Assembly (NCBI RefSeq): GCF_011067745.1 | Contig: NZ_JAAMPJ010000012.1 | Location: 248,001-312,000, forward strand | From: Lentzea alba | GTDB lineage: Bacteria; Actinomycetota; Actinomycetes; Mycobacteriales; Pseudonocardiaceae | Length of the DNA: 64,000 nucleotides | Reading direction: 5' to 3' | In this document: piece after piece, positions 41,057 to 48,723 of the stretch | Layout: every line of letters begins with the position of its first letter | Numbering within the stretch: the first letter of the stretch is position 1 | Position numbers and translations under genes: made by a program | Notes under the pieces: generated by a model | The model's database searches: none | What the model saw: the letters and a program-made list of their open reading frames with translations, nothing else | What the model was told of the DNA's origin: nothing

Positions 41057-42016
41057 TCAGCGCAGGACCGGCCAGCCCGCGGCGTCGTAGCTCAGCTGGT
41101 TGATGCCGAGCCGTGGCGTGCCGTTGTCGGTGTAGTAGTGGTAGAGGAGGACGTCGCCGTTGCCGTCCGCGAGGACGTCCTGGTGCCCTGGTCCGTGGAC
41201 GCTGCCCTGGCCGGCCAGGATCTCCGTCCCGCCACCGGACGTCATGGCGGTGCCGTCGCGGGCGACGTACGGGCCGGTGACGTTCGTCGAACGGCCGACC
41301 ATCACGCGGTACGTGCTGGCGGCACCCCGGCAGCAGAAGTCGAACGAGACGAAGAGGTAGTAGTAGGAACCGCGTTTGACGATGTTCGGCGCCTCGATCG
41401 GACCGCCGTTGCGGCCGGCGATCGAGCGCAGGACGGAGTCGGACCGCAGGCCCGTGGCGGGGTTGAGCGCGATCATCTTGATGCCGGACCAGAACGAGCC
41501 GAAGCTCAGCCACCAGCCGCCCCGGTCGTCCACGACGAGGTCCGGGTCGATGGCGTTGAAGTTGTCCGAGGCGCGGGACTCGACGACCAGGCCGCGATGG
41601 GTCCAGGTGCCGGGGTTGCCGCTGGGACTGGTCGCCAGGAAGATCGCCGACTTGTTCGACTCGAAGGTCGAGGCCGAGTAGTACAACAGGTATCTGCCGT
41701 CGTGATAGGACAGATCCGGTGCCCAGAGGTCGCGGCCGCCGTTGGTGTAGGGGGTGGTCCACGACGCGCCGCCGGGGAACACCGAACCCGCGGTGCGGAA
41801 CGCGACCCGGTCGGTGGAGGTCCGGAGCACGATGTCCCGGCCGGTGTGCGCGATCAGGTAGCTGCCGTCGGGCCGCCTGACTGCGCTCGGGTCGTGCACG
41901 CCGAAGTCGCCGGTCACCCGGCCCGGCGCGGGATAGGCCGACGCGTGTGGTGCCGCCACGACGGTGACGGACATGATCGTCAGCAGTGCGAGAGCGGCTT
42001 TCCTCAGTGCGGCCAC
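41057..42016 (-). CDS. Secreted GH43 arabinanase (endo-1,5-alpha-L-arabinosidase type)
   Basis: 319 residues, a single GH43 propeller with no extra domain. GTG 42016 has GAGGAA 4 bases upstream. Signal peptide to about ASA-YPA. The pattern GVHDPSAVRRPDGSY, NAIDPDLVVDDRGGWW, PIEAPNIVKRGSYYYL and GHQDVLADGNGD with a calcium-type His is characteristic of endo-arabinanases. These cut alpha-1,5-arabinan, the side chain of rhamnogalacturonan I. It starts 32 bases after the GH43-CBM42 gene, probably in the same operon. Confidence 0.92.
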   Translation of the reverse strand: MAALRKAALALLTIMSVTVVAAPHASAYPAPGRVTGDFGVHDPSAVRRPDGSYLIAHTGRDIVLRTSTDRVAFRTAGSVFPGGASWTTPYTNGGRDLWAPDLSYHDGRYLLYYSASTFESNKSAIFLATSPSGNPGTWTHRGLVVESRASDNFNAIDPDLVVDDRGGWWLSFGSFWSGIKMIALNPATGLRSDSVLRSIAGRNGGPIEAPNIVKRGSYYYLFVSFDFCCRGAASTYRVMVGRSTNVTGPYVARDGTAMTSGGGTEILAGQGSVHGPGHQDVLADGNGDVLLYHYYTDNGTPRLGINQLSYDAAGWPVLR

Positions 42017-42048
42017 GAGATTCCTCGATTCTCGAACTCGCCGGTCGG

Positions 42049-43386
42049 TCAGGCCAGCGGCGCGGACACGGTGAACGAGGCGTCATTGGCGAACGCCGTG
42101 TCGGACGTGCGCCAGTCGACGCGCACTTCGAAGCCGTAGTGGCGCAGGTAGCGTCCGGGGTGGGAGTAGGACTCGAACGACGTGCTGCCACCGCCCGCGA
42201 GACCGGCGCGGCCGCAGAACGTGGCGTCGCGGGCGAACACCGCGTCACCGGTGTTGGTGTCCAGCCGGACGCGGAAGTCGTAGTGGCGCAGGTAGCGGTT
42301 GGGGAAGTTCACCGAGCGGAACGAGTAGCAGGCGGAGTTCGCCAGACCGGCCACGACGGTGAAGGTCGCGTCCTGCCGGGCCGAGGCGCTGCTCGAGGAG
42401 CTCACCGGCTCGACGTAGGCCAGGTTGTCGCGATGCCGGAGGTAGCGGTCGGGGTAGTTGACCGAGCGCAACGACCGGCTGCCCGTCGGCACCGCGGTGC
42501 TGTCACCGGAATCCTCCCGCAGCACGGTGAAGTGCCGGGCGGTGCCGGACAGGCCGGCCAGTTCGGTCTTGGCGCCGAAGGTGCTCAGGTTCGTGCTGTC
42601 GGCGTAGAAGTAGCGCTTCTGGCCGTACTGGTCGAAGTAGATCCGCCACCGGCCATCGGGCAGCCGCACGAGCGCCGGTCCCTCGAGGCCGGAGCCCCAG
42701 CCCGCCCAGTTGCCGGTGCCGACGAACGTCCACGGTCCGTTCAGCGACGTGGCGGTGGCGTGCTCGATGTACTTGGTGGTCTCGTTCTTGAGGAAGTTGT
42801 GGTAGGTCGTGCCGGTCTTGACCACGAAGCTGTCGATGTAGTTGGCCGGGATGCCGAGCGCGACCGGGCTGGTCCACGCCGACAGGTCCCCGTTCGTCGC
42901 GGTGATCCGGTATGGGCGGAACTGTCCCGCCGTCCCGGCCGTGGACGCGGAGAAGATCACGTGCACGCTGCCGTCGGAGTCCTTGAACCACTCCGGCGCC
43001 CACGTGCTGCCGGTGGCGCCGTTGAGGCCGACTCGGATGTTGCGCAGGAAAGTCCAGTTCACGTAGTCCGCGCTGCGGGCGAAACCGATCGTGTCGCCTG
43101 TCCAGTTCGTCGTGTAGACGATGTAGTAGTAGCCGTCGGTGTGCCTGATGACGCTGGGGTCGCGGATCAGGCCCGACGGAGGCGTGTAGGCGTTGGCCCT
43201 GACCTGGGTGAAGCTGGTCGCGTTCGGCGAGTCGTAGACGTACATGTTCGACTCGCTGCTGTTGGTGAACGCGGTCATCAGGTAGTGCGGCGCGGGGCCC
43301 GCGGCCGACGCGACCGGCTGGGTGGCGACGGCGCTGGTCACGACGGCCAAGGCGGTCGTGACAGCGATCAGCAGGGGTGAACGCAT
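42049..43386 (-). CDS. Secreted GH43-type arabinofuranosidase with AbfB (CBM42) domain
   Basis: 445 residues, start ATG 43386 with AAGGAG 7 bases upstream; longer frames are less likely. Signal peptide to about ASA-AGP. GH43 pattern GLIRDPSVIRHTDGYYY, GSTWAPEWFKDSDG and SGLEGPALVRLPDG. Three AbfB units follow (NYPDRYLRHRD, NFPNRYLRHYDF, SHPGRYLRHYGF). It is paralogous in layout to the 37193 gene and shares its operator class upstream. AbfB domains bind arabinofuranosyl groups, so arabinan/arabinoxylan is the likely substrate. Confidence 0.9.
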   Translation of the reverse strand: MRSPLLIAVTTALAVVTSAVATQPVASAAGPAPHYLMTAFTNSSESNMYVYDSPNATSFTQVRANAYTPPSGLIRDPSVIRHTDGYYYIVYTTNWTGDTIGFARSADYVNWTFLRNIRVGLNGATGSTWAPEWFKDSDGSVHVIFSASTAGTAGQFRPYRITATNGDLSAWTSPVALGIPANYIDSFVVKTGTTYHNFLKNETTKYIEHATATSLNGPWTFVGTGNWAGWGSGLEGPALVRLPDGRWRIYFDQYGQKRYFYADSTNLSTFGAKTELAGLSGTARHFTVLREDSGDSTAVPTGSRSLRSVNYPDRYLRHRDNLAYVEPVSSSSSASARQDATFTVVAGLANSACYSFRSVNFPNRYLRHYDFRVRLDTNTGDAVFARDATFCGRAGLAGGGSTSFESYSHPGRYLRHYGFEVRVDWRTSDTAFANDASFTVSAPLA

Positions 43387-43421
43387 GAACCGGCTCCTTG
43401 CGACAGTGGGAGGCACCGGAT

Positions 43422-43435
43422 GGTGAGCGCTAACA
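43422..43435. promoter_or_regulatory. LacI-type operator GGTGAGCGCTAACA
   Basis: Core GTGAGCGCTAACA is identical to that at 36974-36986 upstream of the paralogous gene, and the site lies 36 bases before this start. Confidence 0.62.
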
Positions 43436-43520
43436 CTATGTGGCTACGCCCGCGCGCATGGCAATGGCCAAATCTTCACTGGCCTGCTCTGGAACAGCAC
43501 AGAGCGGTCGGATGTGGCCA

Positions 43521-43534
43521 AATTAGCGTTAACA
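43521..43534. promoter_or_regulatory. LacI-type operator AATTAGCGTTAACA
   Basis: Second site of the pair, 99 bases from the first. On the minus strand it reads TGTTAACGCTAATT and is followed by TTGGCC, a possible -35. Confidence 0.58.
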
Positions 43535-43567
43535 ATCGTGGCGCCGTACTGGACGCGGAGGCCCCGC

Positions 43568-44566
43568 TCAGAGACCGTTCACGACGCCGGTGGCGGTGTC
43601 GATGCTGATCCGCTGGTGCCACCTCATGGTGACGGTGCGGGACGTGGGGAACGTCAGCGGCAGCCACACGTACTGCGACTCGTTGACCGGGCGGTTCCAC
43701 GCGCCCGCCCAGCGATCGCCGAGATAGATGTACGAGGTGGTCTCCGATCCCTGCACGGGCACCACGAACGCGGTCTGGCTGCGGTAGCCGGTGGAGTCAC
43801 CCACGTTCGCGAGCCCGCTCCACGTGCCGGTCATGCTGGTCGCGGTCGCGTACTTCTGCTGGTTGGGGTTCCAGTAGGTCGCCCCGGAGGTGACCAGGAA
43901 GTAGACGCCGTTTCGTTTGAAGAAGGCGGGGGATTCACGGGAAACGCCTCGCCACAGCACCCGCACCAGCGTGCTGACCTGCGTGTAGTCGGCGTTGAGC
44001 CGGTACAGGTGGAGGTCGGCGTTCTCGCGCGCGGCGGAGGCCATGTAGGCGGTCCCGTCGTCGTCCTTGAACAACGTGATGTCGCGGGACATGTGCTGAC
44101 CGAACGGGCGGAAGCTGCCGCGCCAGGTGTAGTTGCCGTCCACAGTGGACGAGGTGGCGACGGCGGCTCGGGCCTCGCTGTAGTCCCGGCCGTTCTCCTT
44201 GTGCATCCACATGACGAACTGGCGGGTGGTGCTGTTGTAGATGACCTTCGGTCGTTCGATGTTCGCCACGCGGAGCTCGGCTGCGGACGAGTTCGTGAGG
44301 ACGTTGTTGCGGAACTCCCACGTCTTCAGGTCCGTCGAGCGGTAGACCGACACCGCCTTGAAGGTGTTGTCGGGATTGCGGTTCTCGCCGAACCAGTAGT
44401 AGTACGCATCGACCTTGATCATGCCGCCGCCGTGGGCGTGCACGACCTTGCCGGACGTGTCGGTGAACTGGGTCCCGTTGGTCACCGTCACCGGAGCGGC
44501 CGACGCGGTGAGCGGGACGGTGAGCAGCGCACACACGAGCAGGGCAACACCAGGTAGTCGTGGCAT
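43568..44566 (-). CDS. Secreted GH43 galactanase-type enzyme (GH43_24-like)
   Basis: 332 residues from ATG 44566 (AAGGA 6 bases upstream). Signal peptide to about ASA-APV. The sequence is HAHGGGMIKVDAYYYWFGEN, NIERPKVIYN, YMASAARENADLHLY and SRESPAFFKRNG, ending YIYLGDRWAGAW and YVWLPLTF. This matches the exo-beta-1,3-galactanase branch of GH43 (subfamily 24), which acts on arabinogalactan backbones and uses a reduced set of acids (Glu in NIERPKV). No carbohydrate module. The adjacent GH53 and CE12 genes fit a galactan/RG-I pathway. Confidence 0.84.
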   Translation of the reverse strand: MPRLPGVALLVCALLTVPLTASAAPVTVTNGTQFTDTSGKVVHAHGGGMIKVDAYYYWFGENRNPDNTFKAVSVYRSTDLKTWEFRNNVLTNSSAAELRVANIERPKVIYNSTTRQFVMWMHKENGRDYSEARAAVATSSTVDGNYTWRGSFRPFGQHMSRDITLFKDDDGTAYMASAARENADLHLYRLNADYTQVSTLVRVLWRGVSRESPAFFKRNGVYFLVTSGATYWNPNQQKYATATSMTGTWSGLANVGDSTGYRSQTAFVVPVQGSETTSYIYLGDRWAGAWNRPVNESQYVWLPLTFPTSRTVTMRWHQRISIDTATGVVNGL

Positions 44567-44601
44567 CGCGGGTCCTTCAGGTGAACTCTCGAGAGTGGAG
44601 A

Positions 44602-44631
44602 CTGGCCCTGGCGCCGCCACGCCAGGGCCAG
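44602..44631 (-). terminator. Terminator, 12-bp stem
   Basis: CTGGCCCTGGCG (44602-44613) pairs perfectly with 44620-44631 around CCGCCA, just after the CE12 stop, separating the GH53-CE12 pair from the GH43 genes to its left. Confidence 0.75.
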
Positions 44632-44644
44632 CGGCTGGGGGCGC

Positions 44645-45676
44645 TCAGCGCAGGTGGCCGGCCAACGGCAGGTTCAGCTCACGCACGCCTTGCACGACGA
44701 GTCCAGCCATCTCCGCGCCGCCTTGCGCGGAGAAGTGGGTGTTGTCGCCCGTTTCGCGAGTCAGGTACAGCGCCTGGGAGGCCGACGGCCCCATCGACTC
44801 CACGAGGGCCTTGCTCTTCGCGGTCAGGTCGATCACCGGCACGCCCGCGCTGCGGCCCAGTGCCCTGATCACCGCGGGCAGGTCGGCGCCGACGCCGTTG
44901 ACGTGCAACGCCGTGCTGGTGAGGCGGTTGCCGTTGAACTGCCTGCGCACCGGCGGGGTCATCAGCACCGGGACACCGCCGCGTTCCCGGACGCCGTTGA
45001 CCAGCCGGGTGAGGTTGTCGCGGAAGGTGGTCGCGCTGGTCTGCTTGTCGTTGTGCCCGAGCTGGATGAACACCAGGTCCTTGCTCTTGATCAGCGGTTT
45101 CATCGTCGGGAACAACGCGCGGTTGGACAGGAAGCTGCCGGAGCTCTCACCGGAGTCGCCGTAGTTCGCGACCACGGCACCGTCGCGGACCCGCGCCGGC
45201 AGGTACTGGCCCCAGCCGGTGTACGGCGCGACCGGCTGGTCGCAGACGGTCGAGTCACCGGCGAGGTAGACCGCCAGCGGGGCCTTGGCCGGGGTGACGG
45301 TCAGCGTGCCGATCGCGGGAGCGTTGCCGGCGAACGTGATCTGCAGGCCCGGCGTGCCGGTGCCGCCCTGGCCGGTGGGTTGCCCCTCCGGGTTGCGGAC
45401 GTTGACCGTCGCCTTCATCCGGACGACCTGGCCCGAGGTGGTGGAGACGGCGTTGATGACCTGCCTGCGGGCTTCCACCGACATGGAGGTGTTGGCTGCC
45501 TTGGTGGTGCTGCCGAACTCCACCGTGACGTCGTAGTTGCCGGGAGCGACGTTGAAGCTGCACTTGATCGGCGCCGAGCCGGAGCACTGCGGCGGCAACG
45601 CGGCCGCCGAGGGCACCGGGACCAGCACGGCCGCGCTCAAAGCAGAGGTGAGGAGTGCGAGACGCTTGAGAGACAC
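44645..45676 (-). CDS. Secreted SGNH rhamnogalacturonan acetylesterase-like enzyme (CE12 type)
   Basis: 343 residues from GTG 45676 with AGGAG 5 bases upstream. Signal peptide MSLKRLALLTSALSAAVLVP. An N-terminal beta domain (CSFNVAPGNYDVTVEFGS) precedes the SGNH domain: LAVYLAGDSTVC (Ser block), FIQLGHNDKQ and DNTHFSAQGG (Asp-His block). This AGDSTV/GHND/HFSxxG pattern is typical of CE12. Known members deacetylate rhamnogalacturonan or xylan. It lies 11 bases after the GH53 galactanase, so deacetylation of RG-I is the likely task. Confidence 0.87.
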   Translation of the reverse strand: MSLKRLALLTSALSAAVLVPVPSAAALPPQCSGSAPIKCSFNVAPGNYDVTVEFGSTTKAANTSMSVEARRQVINAVSTTSGQVVRMKATVNVRNPEGQPTGQGGTGTPGLQITFAGNAPAIGTLTVTPAKAPLAVYLAGDSTVCDQPVAPYTGWGQYLPARVRDGAVVANYGDSGESSGSFLSNRALFPTMKPLIKSKDLVFIQLGHNDKQTSATTFRDNLTRLVNGVRERGGVPVLMTPPVRRQFNGNRLTSTALHVNGVGADLPAVIRALGRSAGVPVIDLTAKSKALVESMGPSASQALYLTRETGDNTHFSAQGGAEMAGLVVQGVRELNLPLAGHLR

Positions 45677-45687
45677 GGATTCTCCTG

Positions 45688-46698
45688 TCACACGTTGAGG
45701 AAACCGTCCATGGCCGCGGTCGGACGCCGGTTGCTGTCCCAGGCGGTCATGTCGTAGCCGGTGAACGGCGGATAGCCCGCCGGCTCCCAGAAAAAGGTGC
45801 CCAGGCCGCCGAAACCCTTGGTACCGCTGATGAACTGCCGCAGCCCGTCGCGCACCGTGTTCGCCTTGCCGCGCGGCCCGCCGTACTCGACGTGCATGAT
45901 CGGCTTGCCGTAGGTGGACTGGATCGTCCGCATGTTGCCGATGATCGGCTGGACGTTGCCGCCCTGGGCGTAGGACGACAGCCCGGTGATGTCCCACTTG
46001 CCGCCGTTGCCGCGGTAGGCGTTGAAGAACCGCTGGATGCTGTCCATCTTCTGCGGCTGGGCCAGGTGCACCATGACCGGCGTGGCCGGGAAGACCTGTT
46101 TGGACACGTCGTAGGCGCCGTTGAGCAGACCGGTCATCTGGGACGGTTTGCTGACACTGCCGACAGGGGAGCAGATACCGCTGTTCTGCTCGTTGCCGAT
46201 CTTCACCCAGCCCGGCGTCACACCACCGGCCTTGAGCAGCTGCAACGAATCGTCGACGTACCTGCGCAGGGCGTCACGCATCTGCGCATAGCTCATGTTC
46301 GCCCATGCCCTGGGCGGCTTCTGCACGCCGACGGAGTTCCACGTGTCACCGAAGTGGAAGCCCAGCAACACCTGCATCCCCGCATCCCGGCAACGCTGGG
46401 CCATCCTCACGGTTTCCTGGATGCTGCAATGCCCGTCGGTGGGACTGTTGGACGGGTTGACCCACGTGCGCAGACTGATCGCGGTGATGCCGTAGCTCTT
46501 GAGAATCGTGAACAGGTCCTGCCGCACACCGGACTTGTTGAGCCAGTAATAGCCGTTGGCCTCCATCTGCGGCATCCAGCTGATGTCCGCGCCCTTGACG
46601 AACGTCGCCGCGGACGCCTGCGAAGCGCTGCCCAGCGCGAGGGCACCTGCTCCGGCGGCCGCGCCGATCATCAGGCTGCGGCGGGAGATTCCGGTCAT
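45688..46698 (-). CDS. Secreted GH53 endo-beta-1,4-galactanase
   Basis: 336 residues, start ATG 46698 with GAGG 7 bases away. MTGISRRSLMIGAAAGAGAL has the twin-Arg pattern of a Tat signal. GH53 signatures are FVKGADISWMPQME, ISLRTWVNPSN, LLGFHFGDTW, acid/base WVKIGNEQNSG (Glu about 170) and nucleophile MHVEYGGPRG (Glu about 271), with WEPAGYPP near the end. It cuts beta-1,4-galactan, the RG-I side chain and type I arabinogalactan. Two TGTGCACGTGCACA-type palindromes and a tandem TTGACA element lie upstream. Confidence 0.94.
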   Translation of the reverse strand: MTGISRRSLMIGAAAGAGALALGSASQASAATFVKGADISWMPQMEANGYYWLNKSGVRQDLFTILKSYGITAISLRTWVNPSNSPTDGHCSIQETVRMAQRCRDAGMQVLLGFHFGDTWNSVGVQKPPRAWANMSYAQMRDALRRYVDDSLQLLKAGGVTPGWVKIGNEQNSGICSPVGSVSKPSQMTGLLNGAYDVSKQVFPATPVMVHLAQPQKMDSIQRFFNAYRGNGGKWDITGLSSYAQGGNVQPIIGNMRTIQSTYGKPIMHVEYGGPRGKANTVRDGLRQFISGTKGFGGLGTFFWEPAGYPPFTGYDMTAWDSNRRPTAAMDGFLNV

Positions 46699-46745
46699 GG
46701 GCTTACCTCTTCCTCGGCAGGGACGACGAAAGAGAACTCGGATCT

Positions 46746-46845
46746 TGTGCACGTGCACAGGATTCGATGCACGTTCTGCATTGATAGAACCGCAATTGAG
46801 AGATTGTTGCAAGAGATGGAATGTCGAATGCTGTGAACGTGCACA
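46746..46845. promoter_or_regulatory. Paired TGTGCACGTGCACA operators upstream of GH53
   Basis: TGTGCACGTGCACA at 46746-46759 is a perfect palindrome. TGTGAACGTGCACA at 46832-46845 is one base off, 86 bases away. They lie 48 and 134 bases before the GH53 start, fitting a LacI-family galactan repressor; no such gene is adjacent. Confidence 0.7.
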
Positions 46846-46872
46846 GTCGAATTTGCGTCGAACTGCTCGAAA

Positions 46873-46889
46873 CTGGCAAGAACTGTCAA
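46873..46889 (-). promoter_or_regulatory. Tandem TTGACA/TTGCCA element upstream of GH53
   Basis: On the minus strand TTGACAGTTCTTGCCAG repeats TTGnCA with a 10-base period. It belongs to the set at 50284, 53485 and 59037. It could be a -35-like element or an activator half-site pair. Confidence 0.45.
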
Positions 46890-46991
46890 GTGGGCTCGCA
46901 GTGATCCAATGCCTGCTGTCGAACGGTTCGACCGCCGTGTCCGTTCGTGATTGACACGTCCCGACGCTCTCGCGAGACTGGGCCACCCAGT

Positions 46992-47009
46992 CTGGAAAGT
47001 GCTTTCCAG
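46992..47009. promoter_or_regulatory. Inverted repeat CTGGAAAGTGCTTTCCAG
   Basis: Arms CTGGAAAG and CTTTCCAG around TG form a LacI-type operator-like site, 27 bases before the damaged reading frame at 47036. It may be the surviving control site of that gene. Confidence 0.45.
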
Positions 47010-47035
47010 TCGTTCCAGAACGTACCGGGTTCTTC

Positions 47036-47533
47036 GTGACGGTCAAAGGCACCAAGCAGAACACCGTGATCTTCGCGGGTGACCGCTGGTCGGACTTCGC
47101 CTGGAACGGCATCGGCTACAACCAGTGGATGCCCGTGACCAGGACCGGTGCCCGGCCGCAGTTTCACTCCGGCCCGAGCAGCATCGTGACCAACGTGAAC
47201 GGTGGCGCGAACGGCAGCCGCTTCGGCCTGCAGATCGGCGCGTCCTCGTCCTACGCGGGCGGGGTGCGGCAACGGGTCACCGTGCCGGCCGGCACGTACA
47301 AGCTGGCGTTGTCCGCCAAGACCTCCGGATCGCTCAGCGCGGCGCAGGTGATCGTCACCGACGCGGCCGGTGGCACGCGCACACTGACCATCCCGGCGTC
47401 GAGCGGCTGGACGCGGCGTGAGCTCGCGAACATCCCGCTGGCCGCCGGTGCCGCCACCGTCACCATCCGGACGGCAAGCGGCAACGGCTTCCTCCACGCA
47501 GACGCCCTCTCCCTGGTCCGCACCTCCGCCTGA
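47036..47533 (+). pseudogene. 3' fragment of a secreted glycosidase (GH43-type plus beta-sandwich)
   Basis: 165 codons from a GTG without signal peptide. The start GTKQNTVIFAGDRWSDFAWN and IGYNQWMPV resemble the last propeller strands of the neighbouring GH43 enzyme at 43568-44566 (TTSYIYLGDRWAG, SQYVWLPL). The remainder, SSIVTNVNGGANGSRFGLQI to TIRTASGNGFLHADALSLVR, looks like a C-terminal beta-sandwich. The catalytic part is missing, and upstream sequence in this frame does not continue a propeller, so this is probably a decayed gene. It could also be expressed as a small cytosolic protein, which would be odd for these modules. Confidence 0.5.
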
Positions 47534-47551
47534 GGGTTCTGGACCAGCTCT

Positions 47552-47581
47552 GGTCGCCGTGGCGGGTTCGCCACGGCGACC
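47552..47581. terminator. Bidirectional terminator, 13-bp stem
   Basis: GGTCGCCGTGGCG (47552-47564), loop GGTT, and a perfect complement 47569-47581 lie between the converging fragment and pectinesterase genes. Confidence 0.75.
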
Positions 47582-47605
47582 ACGGGCGTCACCGGTCAGG
47601 CAGGC

Positions 47606-48583
47606 TCAGCGAGGGTTCCAGCCGTCGTTGCCGGCCAGGTACTTCTGCGGGGTGTGGTCGGCGGCCTGGGACTCCGGCAACTGGGGCCGGTTGGAGTTCT
47701 TCGTGGCGCCGGGACCGGTGTTGTTGTACTCGGAGAACCGGGCGTTCTTCCACGAGTTGGTGCTCATGTCGATCCAGGGCTGGGCGGTCCTGATCGCCGC
47801 GGTCAGGGTGGACTCGCGGAAGAGGACCTGGCCCGCGGGGCGCCACGGCCGGCCCAGCTGGGTCGTGTTGTTCGTCGTGGCGGTGACGGTGCAGCGGTAG
47901 AAGAGCAGGCCGTACTTCCTGGTGGCCGGGGTGCTGGCGGCGGTGATCGGACCGCCGGTCGTGCGCTTCTCGTGCACCGTGGTGCGTTCGAAGACCATGG
48001 TGCCGCCGCCGAAGATGAAGTCGACGGTGCCTTCGACGTAGGAGTCGGCCATGTAGGCGCGGGTCTTCTCGTTCACCAGGAACGTGTCCTGGTCGCCGAG
48101 CAGCCGGACGTTGCGGAACACGGCGCGGTCGGCGTTGAGGTGCAGCGCGACCGCCTGGTTCCCCTCGGAGCCGGGCTTCTCGACGTAGTCGTTGGAGATG
48201 GTGAGGTTGGTGGCGCCGAAGTCACGGCCGTCGACGAACATGCTGGCGCTGTTGAACGTGCCGTGGCTGGTGGCGCTGTTGTTGAACACGAGGACGGTCT
48301 GCGCCGGCGTGGAACCCAGTCCCTGCAAGGTGATCGCGGGCTTGTTGGCAGGCACGCGCACGACCTCGCGGTAGGTGCCCGCCTTGATCGTGATCAGTGT
48401 GCGGGCGGAGCTGTTGGCCGGTGCCGCGTTGATCGCGGCCTGGACGGTGCGGTACTGGGCGGTGCCGTCGGCTGCCACCGTGAGCGTGGCCGCGGCCGCC
48501 GCCGGTGGTGTCGCGGTGACCACCGCCCCCACGAGTGCGGCGGTGACCGCGGCGGTTGTGCTCGCGACTCTGCTGTTCACCAT
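47606..48583 (-). CDS. Secreted pectinesterase (CE8)
   Basis: 325 residues, ATG 48583 with GAGAGG 5 bases away. Signal peptide MVNSRVASTTAAVTAALVGA to about AAA-ATL. The parallel beta-helix family motifs are QYRTVQAAINAAP, LLGDQDTFLV (catalytic Asp), GTVDFIFGGGTMVFE (second Asp), and LGRPWRP with the substrate-binding Arg. CE8 de-esterifies methylated galacturonan. It is the only homogalacturonan-specific enzyme in this cluster of RG-I and arabinogalactan hydrolases, and lies downstream of the GH30 gene with its own promoter region. Confidence 0.93.
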   Translation of the reverse strand: MVNSRVASTTAAVTAALVGAVVTATPPAAAAATLTVAADGTAQYRTVQAAINAAPANSSARTLITIKAGTYREVVRVPANKPAITLQGLGSTPAQTVLVFNNSATSHGTFNSASMFVDGRDFGATNLTISNDYVEKPGSEGNQAVALHLNADRAVFRNVRLLGDQDTFLVNEKTRAYMADSYVEGTVDFIFGGGTMVFERTTVHEKRTTGGPITAASTPATRKYGLLFYRCTVTATTNNTTQLGRPWRPAGQVLFRESTLTAAIRTAQPWIDMSTNSWKNARFSEYNNTGPGATKNSNRPQLPESQAADHTPQKYLAGNDGWNPR

Positions 48584-48669
48584 GTGAACCTCTCCTCGTG
48601 CGACGGGGGTTTCGTCGGCGGCGAGTGCCCGGTCGATGCGTCGTTCGCGACAGCGCGGTGGCTTTGTCC

Positions 48670-48696
48670 GTTCGACGTTCGAATCGATGGTCGAAC
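48670..48696. promoter_or_regulatory. Inverted repeat GTTCGAC/GTCGAAC upstream of pectinesterase
   Basis: GTTCGAC at 48670-48676 and GTCGAAC at 48690-48696 are inverted with a 13-base spacer, which itself contains TTCGAA-like sequence. The block lies 87 bases upstream of the CE8 start; operator role inferred. Confidence 0.4.
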
Positions 48697-48723
48697 AGAT
48701 CGTGCGACCACTGTGGACTGGTC

